Source of the DNA: DASTCC01 sp035711465
GTDB taxonomy: Bacteria > Acidobacteriota > Vicinamibacteria > Vicinamibacterales > SCN-69-37
Reading direction: 5' to 3'
DNA: 8,212 nt
Assembly (NCBI GenBank): GCA_035711465.1
Contig: DASTCC010000324.1
Coordinates: forward strand, 1 to 8,212
Below, one piece after another: positions 1 to 5,778 of this stretch (positions are counted from its first letter, which is position 1; every line of letters begins with the position of its first letter). The notes under the pieces are model-generated. The model did no database searches, was not told the DNA's origin, and saw only the letters and a program-made list of their open reading frames with translations. The position numbers and the translations under genes are program-made.

Positions 1-720
1 CTCGCACGCCTGATCGGCGGCGGCGCGAGCGTGATCGGCCGACGGATTTCCGAAGCGCCGCTGCCGGGCAAGGCGCCGAGTAGCGCCGAGATCGTCGGCG
101 TCGTCTCCGATCTGATCTGGAGCACGCGCGGCGTGAATCCGATGCGCCTCTTCCGGCCGCGCTCGCAGCGGCCCGATCTGACCGGGCGCGATCTCACCAT
201 CCGCGCATCGACCGATGCCGTCGCGGCCTATCGTGCGTTCGTGGACGCCGTCCATGCGATCGATCCGAAGGTGCACGCGCGGCCGTTGGCCACCGTCGAG
301 TCCAACCTGCTCGCCGAGATGGCGCCGCAGCGCTTCGGCATGACCGTCATGGGCGCGCTCGGCGCGATTGCACTGCTCCTGAGCGCGCTTGGCACCTATG
401 TGCTCGCCGAGTCGATGGCCACGCGCCGCCGCCGCGAGATGGGCATCCGCGCCGCGCTCGGCGCCAGCCGCGGCGAGCTCGGACGGCTGATGCTGTCGGA
501 GACGCTTCGCCTTGTCACCGCCGGACTGCTGCTCGGCTTCGCGCTCTGCTGGGCCGGCGCCAGCACCATCCGGGCGTTCCTGTTTCAGATCGAGCCGTTC
601 GATCCGGGCGTGACAATCGGCGTCGCGACGACGATCGTCGCGCTCGCGATTGCGATCAGCCTGCGGCCGGCGCTGTCGGCGTCACGCGTCGATCTCGCGC
701 GCGTCCTGCGCGAGGACTGA
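1..720 (+). CDS. ABC transporter permease of MacB/FtsX type, C-terminal part (5' truncated)
   Basis: The frame is open from base 1 to a TGA at 718-720 (239 residues visible), so the gene begins before the window. The GTG at 31 is not a credible start: the reading 'GGGASVIGRRIS' continues through it and matches the usual '(P)IGRRI' stretch of the periplasmic MacB-like domain in these permeases. After about 100 periplasmic residues comes a membrane segment (bases 340-408), then a cytoplasmic 'RRRREMGIRAALGAS' loop, the hallmark of the FtsX domain. Two more hydrophobic segments (about 505-560 and 610-660) follow, then the terminal 'SASRVDLARVLRED'. Full-length acidobacterial orphan permeases have about 800 residues with two FtsX domains; this would be the second. 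Such proteins act in the inner membrane with an ATPase encoded elsewhere and are linked to export or lipoprotein handling; the substrate is unknown. The gene ends 18 bases from the convergent gene that stops at 739. Confidence 0.9.
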   Translation, partial: LARLIGGGASVIGRRISEAPLPGKAPSSAEIVGVVSDLIWSTRGVNPMRLFRPRSQRPDLTGRDLTIRASTDAVAAYRAFVDAVHAIDPKVHARPLATVESNLLAEMAPQRFGMTVMGALGAIALLLSALGTYVLAESMATRRRREMGIRAALGASRGELGRLMLSETLRLVTAGLLLGFALCWAGASTIRAFLFQIEPFDPGVTIGVATTIVALAIAISLRPALSASRVDLARVLRED

Positions 721-738
721 GGCCCGCCGCCGTTCACC

Positions 739-2040
739 TCAACGCTGCACGACCTCGGCGATGTTCGCGCTCGAGCCGTCCGCTTTCTGGACGACGATGC
801 GGTACGCGCCCGGCGGCAGCATCAGCACCGGAGCCGACGCCGGCGCATCGACGATGAGCTGATCGATCGGAATCGCATCGGCTGGCTCCGAGGCGACGAA
901 CGCCTGCAGCAGCACGCGCTCTTTCGGCAGCAGGTTCGGCGCGATCTCGAGCGGCTTGCGATAGCCGTTCATCGCCAGCCAGTCGGGACGCCCGTTGACT
1001 CGGCGCTCGCGCGGATGGAAGACGCCGACGTCGATCTTGTCTCGGTAGTCGCCCGTGACCAGATAGCCGCCGTTCGCCTTCCTGAACACCGTCGGCCGCG
1101 TCAGCGGGCCCCCCTTCTCGGCGGCGAGGTACTCGGGCGAATCCTCTGCGGCGATCGCGGTCGGCGTGTCTTTGGTCTGGTCGATCGTCAGCGGATCGAT
1201 CCCGGTCAGCCGGCCGAGCCGCGCCGCCATCCAGGCGTGGTCCCGGCCGTCCTTCGTCTTCGCCCAGTTCTCCGTGGCGTGCGAGTAGCCGCAGTGGATG
1301 AAGAGCTTCGCTTTCGGATTGATCTTGAACACCCTGTCGACCAGATTCTGCGCCTGCTGGATCTCGCGGGTGTTGACGCGATCCGCTTCGTCGGCATCCG
1401 GCGCCGCAGGCTTGCGCGCTTCGTAGGCGACCGGCGTGTACCCGAGCGCCATCGCCTGCCGTACGAGATCGCCGAACACGGGTTCGGCGGTATAGAAGCC
1501 GGCTCGCCGGGATGGGAAGCCCTGTCTCCACAACTCGGGAATCTCGTCCGCGAACGTCTCGGCGGCGAAGTACTCGTAGCCGATCTTCCGCAGCTCGCGT
1601 GCAAGGAGGAGGCTGAATGCGCGATGACGCGGGACGTGGTGCGCTTCGTTGAGGATCACGATTTGCCGGTCGCGCGCCAGCCGCACGATCTCTTCGATGG
1701 CGTCGACCGCCGCCGCCGTCTCGAGCGCCGGCGTCTGATCGCCGGCCTTCGTCGCCAGGCCGGGGTCCGCGTCGTGGAAGATGCGCTCGGTCTTCTCCTG
1801 CTCGCCGACGTACGAGTAGAGCGTGGCGAGCAGCTGCCCGACGTATGACGTGTCGGCCTCATTCGCGTTCGTGTCGATCTTCTCCAGCATGCTGATCGCG
1901 GCCAGGTACTTGCCGTCCGCCTGGAGCTTGAACGCTTCGCCGACGGCCTTCTGCGCTTCGTCGGATGGCCGCTGAAACTGAGGCCCGGCCGATACCAGCG
2001 TGACGACGACGGACAGCAGCAGCGATCGCGTTAGAGGCAT
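739..2040 (-). CDS. Exported ChaN/erythromycin-esterase-like protein with N-terminal helical (TPR-like) region
   Basis: The 433-residue protein starts at the ATG at 2038-2040 with a signal peptide (MPLTRSLLLSVVVTLVSAG, cleavage near residue 19-22), so it acts outside the cytoplasm. Residues 27-95 look helical and TPR-like ('AFKLQADGKYLAAISMLEKI'). Residues 115-260 resemble the EreA/ChaN/TIKI-type fold: 'VILNEAHHVPRHR' (127-139) matches the conserved Glu-His-His start of the family. 'YFAAETF' (157-163) and 'LFIHCGYSHATENW' (246-259) occupy the places of the second acidic motif and the late Gly-x-x-His motif. Residues 395-433 form a short beta-rich tail ('LPPGAYRIVV'). Family members are hydrolases, metalloproteases or haem-binding proteins, so the reaction cannot be named. 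No strong Shine-Dalgarno is visible; GAAG lies 9 bases before the start. It lies 93 bases downstream of the kinase gene, possibly as the last gene of the same unit. The family call is by motif only. Confidence 0.72.
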   Translation of the reverse strand: MPLTRSLLLSVVVTLVSAGPQFQRPSDEAQKAVGEAFKLQADGKYLAAISMLEKIDTNANEADTSYVGQLLATLYSYVGEQEKTERIFHDADPGLATKAGDQTPALETAAAVDAIEEIVRLARDRQIVILNEAHHVPRHRAFSLLLARELRKIGYEYFAAETFADEIPELWRQGFPSRRAGFYTAEPVFGDLVRQAMALGYTPVAYEARKPAAPDADEADRVNTREIQQAQNLVDRVFKINPKAKLFIHCGYSHATENWAKTKDGRDHAWMAARLGRLTGIDPLTIDQTKDTPTAIAAEDSPEYLAAEKGGPLTRPTVFRKANGGYLVTGDYRDKIDVGVFHPRERRVNGRPDWLAMNGYRKPLEIAPNLLPKERVLLQAFVASEPADAIPIDQLIVDAPASAPVLMLPPGAYRIVVQKADGSSANIAEVVQR

Positions 2041-2133
2041 GAGATCGATCTTCGTCAGGCTCCGGCTCGCCGTTCAACAGTCGCGGGACGAAACGCCGGC
2101 GAGTCGAGGCGAACGGCGGCCCGGGACGACGGT

Positions 2134-3564
2134 CTACGGCGCCGGCGGCGTGCTGTCCTTCAGCGTCACGACAAACGTCGATCCCAGCCGTGACGATGCC
2201 GCCACCGTCACGTCGCCGCCGTGCGCCCGGGCGATCCACCGCACCAGCGCCAGACCCAGCCCGGCGCCGCCGTCGCTGGATTCGCCGTGCGTCCGCGCCG
2301 CATCGACTCTGTAGAAGCGCTCGAAGATCCGCGGTTGAATCTCCGCGGGAATGCCTGGCCCTTCGTCGCTCACCGAAATCGCATAGGCGCCGCCGGCATC
2401 ACGATCGAGCGCCACGCGCACGCGGCTGCCCGACGGCGCGTAGCGCACCGCGTTGTCCAGCAGGTTCACGATCAGCCGGCGAATCAGATCCTCGTCGCCG
2501 CTGAAGGGTGCCGGGCGCACGCTCGCGGCGGCGATGGTCACGTCGCGGCTCGAGGCGACCACCCGCGCGGCGCGAACGACGTCGTCGACGACTTCGTCGA
2601 CATACATCGGCGCGATGCGGATCGGGTAGCTGCCCGCGTCCGCGCGCGCCAGCGTGAACATGTCGTCGACGATGCGCGAGAGGCGTGTGGTCTCCTGTTC
2701 GACGATTGCCAGCGTCTCGCGATATTCGGCCTCGGCCCGCGAGGGCTGCTGCAGCGCCACGGTGGCGGCCGTTCGCGCCGTCGTCACCGGAGTCCGCAGC
2801 TCGTGGGAGGCATCGGCCATGAACTGGCGCTGCTGGTTCATCGATCCCTGCAGCCTCGCCAGCAGCTCGTTGAACGTGCCGGCGAGGCGGCCGAGCTCGT
2901 CGCGAGGGTTGGCGACAGGCAGCCGCTCGCCGAGGTTCTCGATCCCGATCTGCCGGGCCCGATCGGCCATCGCCACGACCGGCGACAGGCTGCGGCCGGC
3001 GAGGAACCATCCCCCGATGCCGGCAATCACCAGCGACAAGGGCACGACGTAGATAAGGATGCTGCGCAGCGACTCGAGCTCCTCGTCGGTCGGCTCCAGC
3101 GAAGTACCGGTGACGATGACGAAGGGGGCTTCGAACGCCGGGACCACCACGCGCTGCATGGCAAGCCGGTGCCGATCGTCGCGGTCGTCGGTCTCGACGA
3201 TGGTGATGAAACGAACCACGTCAGTCGGGATCTCGTCAGCGGGCACCAGCGGGATGACGATGTCGTCTTCGCGGCCGGCCTCGCCGAGCAACCGGCCGCG
3301 GCCATCGTAGATCGCGACGACGTTCTGTCTCGACCCGAGCTCACCCGTCGTCCTCCGCGCGGCGGTTTCCGCGTCCTGTCCTCCGTTGAGATCGTTGGCC
3401 AGCGACGTCGCGGCAATCCCGACCAGCGCCTGAAGGCCGGCATCGATGCGCGCGTACAACGCGCGCGCCAGGAGCAGGTAGATCAGACCAACGACGGCGA
3501 TCAGAATGGCCGCGAGCAGACTCACGTACCACGCCGTCAGGCGCGCGCGCACCGACTCAAACAT
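2134..3564 (-). CDS. Sensor histidine kinase (HAMP, HisKA, HATPase_c)
   Basis: The 476-residue membrane kinase is a partner for the response regulator just upstream. Visible parts in order: TM1 at about 13-33; an extracytoplasmic sensor region at about 34-167 containing a PAS/Cache-like strand 'VVAIYDGRGRLLGEAG' (82-97); TM2 at about 168-190; HAMP at about 190-243 ('RSLSPVVAMADRARQI', 'RDELGRLAGTFNELL'). The H-box is 'FMADASHELRTPVTTAR', with phospho-acceptor His254. The ATP-binding domain follows, with N-box 'NLLDNAVRYAPSG' (367-379), G1 'DEGPGIPAE' (400-408), F-box 'IFERFYRVD' and G2 'GGAGLGLALVRW' (432-443). All catalytic motifs are intact. The ATG overlaps the regulator's stop by 8 bases (ATGTTTGA), a typical translational coupling; GGGA lies 6 bases before the start. 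This is the OmpR/EnvZ-type class, similar in layout to CusS or QseC. The signal is unknown because the periplasmic domain carries no recognisable ligand motif. Confidence 0.96.
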   Translation of the reverse strand: MFESVRARLTAWYVSLLAAILIAVVGLIYLLLARALYARIDAGLQALVGIAATSLANDLNGGQDAETAARRTTGELGSRQNVVAIYDGRGRLLGEAGREDDIVIPLVPADEIPTDVVRFITIVETDDRDDRHRLAMQRVVVPAFEAPFVIVTGTSLEPTDEELESLRSILIYVVPLSLVIAGIGGWFLAGRSLSPVVAMADRARQIGIENLGERLPVANPRDELGRLAGTFNELLARLQGSMNQQRQFMADASHELRTPVTTARTAATVALQQPSRAEAEYRETLAIVEQETTRLSRIVDDMFTLARADAGSYPIRIAPMYVDEVVDDVVRAARVVASSRDVTIAAASVRPAPFSGDEDLIRRLIVNLLDNAVRYAPSGSRVRVALDRDAGGAYAISVSDEGPGIPAEIQPRIFERFYRVDAARTHGESSDGGAGLGLALVRWIARAHGGDVTVAASSRLGSTFVVTLKDSTPPAP

Positions 3565-4249
3565 CGGCGGTCCCGGCGTCGTCGAGGGTGATGGCGTATC
3601 CGGCGCCGCGGCGCGTCTGGATCAGCTTGACGTCGTGCGCGTCGTCGATCTTCCGCCGCAGCCGCTGAATGTAGACGTCGATCAGGTTGGACATGCCGTC
3701 GAAGCTGCCGTCCCAGACGTGGTCGGCAATCTCGCTCCGGGTGACGACGGCGTCGCGGCGCCGCATCAGGTATTCGAGGAGCGCGAACTCCTTGGTGGTG
3801 AGCTGAAGGCGCTGGCCGGCGCGAGTCGCGCGACGGCCGCGGACGTCGACGACCAGGTCGCCGATCGACAACGTGTCCTGCGTGATCGCCGGGCCGCGCC
3901 GAAGGAGCGCACGGATGCGCGCCAGCAGCTCGGGGAAATGGTACGGCTTGGACAGGTAATCGTCGGCGCCGGCGTCGAGTCCCTGCACGCGCTCGTCGAG
4001 CCCGCCGCGCGCCGTGAGCATGAGAATCGGCATCGCCGCGCCGCTCCCGCGGAGCTTGCGGCAGAGCGCCAGGCCGTCGATTCTCGGCAGCAGGACGTCG
4101 AGAAGGACGAGGTCGTAGTCCGTCGCTTCGGCTCGCTCGAGCGCAGCGACGCCGTCGGCAGCGACGTCTACCGCATACGCGTGCTCGCGCAGGCCCTGGG
4201 CCAGCACGCGAGCCGCGGCCGGCTCGTCTTCGACGACCAGGATCCGCAT
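3557..4249 (-). CDS. OmpR/PhoB-family response regulator (receiver plus winged helix)
   Basis: The 230-residue cytoplasmic DNA-binding regulator has a receiver domain at 1-115 with the acidic pair Asp8/Glu9 in 'VVEDEP', the phospho-acceptor Asp51 in 'LVLLDVLLPRIDG', the switch Thr79 in 'MLTARGG', and Lys101 in 'DDYLSKPYHFPEL'. The C-terminal winged-helix domain (about 125-222) shows 'LQLTTKEFALLEYLMRR', the recognition-helix area 'SNLIDVYIQRLRRKID', and the wing 'IQTRRGAGYAI'. Length and all key residues are normal. Transmitter and receiver genes overlap by 8 bases, so the kinase encoded next is almost certainly its partner. It starts 5 bases after the stop of the putative lipoprotein gene and has no strong Shine-Dalgarno of its own (only CGAG directly before ATG). 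This suggests translation depends on ribosomes finishing the upstream gene. Target genes cannot be read from the sequence; autoregulation of this block and control of the divergent VWFA gene are plausible guesses. Confidence 0.96.
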   Translation of the reverse strand: MRILVVEDEPAAARVLAQGLREHAYAVDVAADGVAALERAEATDYDLVLLDVLLPRIDGLALCRKLRGSGAAMPILMLTARGGLDERVQGLDAGADDYLSKPYHFPELLARIRALLRRGPAITQDTLSIGDLVVDVRGRRATRAGQRLQLTTKEFALLEYLMRRRDAVVTRSEIADHVWDGSFDGMSNLIDVYIQRLRRKIDDAHDVKLIQTRRGAGYAITLDDAGTADV

Positions 4250-4254
4250 CTCGG

Positions 4255-4779
4255 TTACAGGCCCGAAGCGGTGAGCTCCAGGCCGTGAGCGATCTTCGCC
4301 TTGATCTTAGCGATGTACCGCGACGACTGGTCAGGGGTGTAGCCGGCGGCGCCGAACGCATCCTGCCACTGCCGATCGGACAGTTTCGCCAGCCGCTCGC
4401 ACGCCCAGCGCACGTCCTCGGCCAGCACCGTCGAGATCACGTCGCGGTAGATGCCGCGGTACTCGAACTCGACCTTGCCGGTCTCCGGATCGATGGCTTT
4501 GATGAACCCCTGCTGTTCGAATCCCGGAAGATCGTTCCGCGTCACCTGGCCGAAGCCGCGCAGACGGAACCACTTCAGCACGCCCGGATAGGTGAACCGG
4601 CCGAGCGACGCACCGAGATCGCGGACGACGAACCAGCGCTGCACGCCGTCGATCGGTTCTGACAGATGGTAGATCTTGTTGTTCCACCTCTTCACCGTGC
4701 GGCTGCAGGCCGTCGCGGCAATCGCGACCGCGGCCGTGACGGCAACGACTCGAAGACGCGCGTGAATCAGAAGCGACAT
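4255..4779 (-). CDS. Small putative lipoprotein of unknown function
   Basis: The 174-residue protein is not recognised as a named family. The ATG at 4777-4779 is preferred over an in-frame start at 4986. The upstream extension is Arg-rich and merely reads the propeller gene in another frame, while the chosen start gives a clean signal sequence 'MSLLIHARLRVVAVTAA' followed by 'IAATACS', a plausible lipobox (the -3 Ala is weaker than Leu). The mature part carries 'WFVVRDLGASLGRF' (about 53-66), 'LKWFRLRGFGQV', 'KVEFEYRGIYRDVI', then a helical end with 'DVRWACERLAKLSDRQWQDAFGAAGYT'. That end has the look of the C-terminal part of conserved exported proteins common in acidobacteria and myxobacteria; this is from memory, not a search. 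The start overlaps the propeller gene's stop by 13 bases, and the stop is 5 bases before the regulator. It is therefore probably co-translated with both neighbours and sits in the envelope. Confidence 0.75.
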   Translation of the reverse strand: MSLLIHARLRVVAVTAAVAIAATACSRTVKRWNNKIYHLSEPIDGVQRWFVVRDLGASLGRFTYPGVLKWFRLRGFGQVTRNDLPGFEQQGFIKAIDPETGKVEFEYRGIYRDVISTVLAEDVRWACERLAKLSDRQWQDAFGAAGYTPDQSSRYIAKIKAKIAHGLELTASGL

Positions 4780-5663
4780 GACAGCACGCCCAGCGTTCCC
4801 GGCAGACCCTTGCCCCCGCCCTCGCCGGCGACGAAGACCGTGCCGTCGGCTCCGAAGGCGACCGCTTCGCCCTGCGGCTCGCGCAACGTCGAGAGATCGA
4901 CGCGATGCGCTTCGGTGAAGTCGCCACGGAGAAAGTCGGCGGCGCGATAAAAGGTGATCGATTGCAGCGTGCGGAGGGCGACCCACTCGCCGTCCATCGA
5001 CATCGCGCCGTCGGTGATGCGATCGGGCCGCGCGGGTTTCGCCGCCATGGGGTCGCCGACGCGTTCGAGACGCACGGCGGCGCCCGGTTTCAGATCACGA
5101 GGAAAGCGGTACAGCGCCACCGGACCGCCGCTGCCTTTCGTGACGACGAACATCGCGCCGTCAGGGCCGACGAGCAGCGCTTCGGCATCATGCGCGCCGT
5201 CCGGATACGAGGCGTGAAAAACGTCGGCGACCTTCGCCGACGTCGCCGATGAGTCGGGCTCGGCAAGGCGATAGATCGTGATCTGCCTTCGCTCGGCGTC
5301 GTTGTCGCCGATGTCGGCGATGTAGAGGCACGAGGCCGCGCCGGAGGAACCACAGGAGCCGATCGACAACGCCTCCCAATCCTCGAGACGGGCGCCGTCG
5401 ATCTTCACCTGGCCGGAGACCTTGCCCTGCAGGTCGACGGCATGGAGCACCGGCTGGCCGGAGTCGTTGTGGGCCCAGAGGCGCCCGGTCGTGGTGCGGC
5501 TGACCGCCAGTCCGCTCGCCTCGGACAACCCTTCTATTCGCTGCAGACTGCCGCCGGGCTTGCACGACGGCTCCCGTCCCGCCTGGGAGGCGCCGCCTGC
5601 GTTCAACGCCAGCGCGCCGGCGACGGCGAGCGCGAAGCTTCCTGCTGCAATTCCACCCAACAT
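4767..5663 (-). CDS. Secreted beta-propeller-like protein of unknown function
   Basis: The 298-residue protein starts at the only possible start codon after an in-frame TAA (5685-5687), with a good Shine-Dalgarno. Residues 1-27 are a hydrophobic signal region, unusual in having no Lys or Arg before the core. The body repeats a strand motif about every 47-64 residues: 'ASGLAVS' (49-55), 'DWEALSIG' (95-102), 'DAEALLVGPDG' (159-169), 'TDGAMSMDG' (217-225) and 'GEAVAFGADG' (265-274), each followed by strands such as 'LWAHNDSG', 'CLYIADIGDND', 'MFVVTKGSGG' and 'VFVAGEGG'. This resembles a five- or six-bladed propeller of the SdiA-regulated/phytase-like type. The shared acidic residues could line a central metal or ligand site (inference). 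Three cysteines (34, 104, 112) may form a disulfide. It is the first gene of the minus-strand block and overlaps the lipoprotein gene by 13 bases. The role is unknown; hydrolase, binding or sensing functions are all possible. Confidence 0.8.
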   Translation of the reverse strand: MLGGIAAGSFALAVAGALALNAGGASQAGREPSCKPGGSLQRIEGLSEASGLAVSRTTTGRLWAHNDSGQPVLHAVDLQGKVSGQVKIDGARLEDWEALSIGSCGSSGAASCLYIADIGDNDAERRQITIYRLAEPDSSATSAKVADVFHASYPDGAHDAEALLVGPDGAMFVVTKGSGGPVALYRFPRDLKPGAAVRLERVGDPMAAKPARPDRITDGAMSMDGEWVALRTLQSITFYRAADFLRGDFTEAHRVDLSTLREPQGEAVAFGADGTVFVAGEGGGKGLPGTLGVLSCRF

Positions 5664-5669
5664 GTGTGT

Positions 5670-5675
5670 CTCCCT
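5670..5675 (-). promoter_or_regulatory. Ribosome binding site of the propeller gene
   Basis: On the minus strand the sequence reads AGGGAG, 6 bases before the ATG at 5661-5663. It is the strongest Shine-Dalgarno in the minus-strand block. That fits a lead gene whose downstream partners, having weak sites, rely on overlap and translational coupling. Confidence 0.75.
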
Positions 5676-5767
5676 GTCTGAACCTTACCGGGATGGGATG
5701 AATGGCAGATGAACGGGGACGACTGTCCGCTTCCGCGCGGGCGATTCCCATAGACTGACTGATCGAA

Positions 5768-5773
5768 TGAGGA
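5768..5773 (+). promoter_or_regulatory. Ribosome binding site that decides the VWFA gene start
   Basis: TGAGGA lies 5 bases before the ATG at 5779-5781. It overlaps the alternative upstream ATG at 5767-5769, which itself has no purine-rich site in front of it. This favours translation from 5779, four codons inside the longer reading frame. Confidence 0.65.
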
Positions 5774-5778
5774 CTCAC

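Larger units (their letters stand above)
5664..5778. promoter_or_regulatory. Divergent intergenic region between the propeller block and the VWFA gene
   Basis: This is the only long gap with genes reading away from it on both sides, so promoters for the minus-strand block and for the plus-strand VWFA gene should lie here or just inside the genes. No convincing -35/-10 pair stands out. CATAGA at 5749-5754 could be a plus-strand -10 and TAAGGT (reverse complement of 5682-5687) a minus-strand -10, but neither has a well-spaced -35. A short perfect inverted repeat, GGAC-GACT-GTCC, lies at 5717-5728. It could be an operator half-site pair but is short enough to occur by chance. Promoter presence is inferred from gene layout. 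Confidence 0.5.

Noticed and set aside
31..33. GTG as the start of the permease
   Set aside because: The frame is open to base 1 and the residues before the GTG continue the conserved periplasmic domain, so the gene is truncated by the window.
1015..1848. Plus-strand frame of 277 codons opposite the ChaN/Ere-like gene
   Set aside because: The opposite strand carries the signal peptide and family motifs. This frame shows only Arg/Val-rich shadow composition.
2041..2133. Possible terminator or separate promoter between the kinase and the ChaN/Ere-like gene
   Set aside because: Only short, imperfect GC-rich inverted repeats (CGCCG/CGGCG with a long loop) and no T-run or clear -35/-10 were seen, so no feature is called.
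2221..3591. Long plus-strand reading frame of 456 codons opposite the histidine kinase
   Set aside because: It is antisense to a kinase with all motifs intact, its product is Arg/His/Asp-rich with no domain, and long antisense frames are expected in GC-rich DNA.
5717..5728. GGAC-GACT-GTCC inverted repeat as an operator
   Set aside because: A four-base arm is too short to stand out from chance. It is noted under the intergenic region only.
5767..5769. ATG at 5767 as the start of the VWFA gene
   Set aside because: It has no Shine-Dalgarno, while the ATG at 5779 has TGAGGA 5 bases upstream. The difference is only four residues and cannot be settled from sequence.
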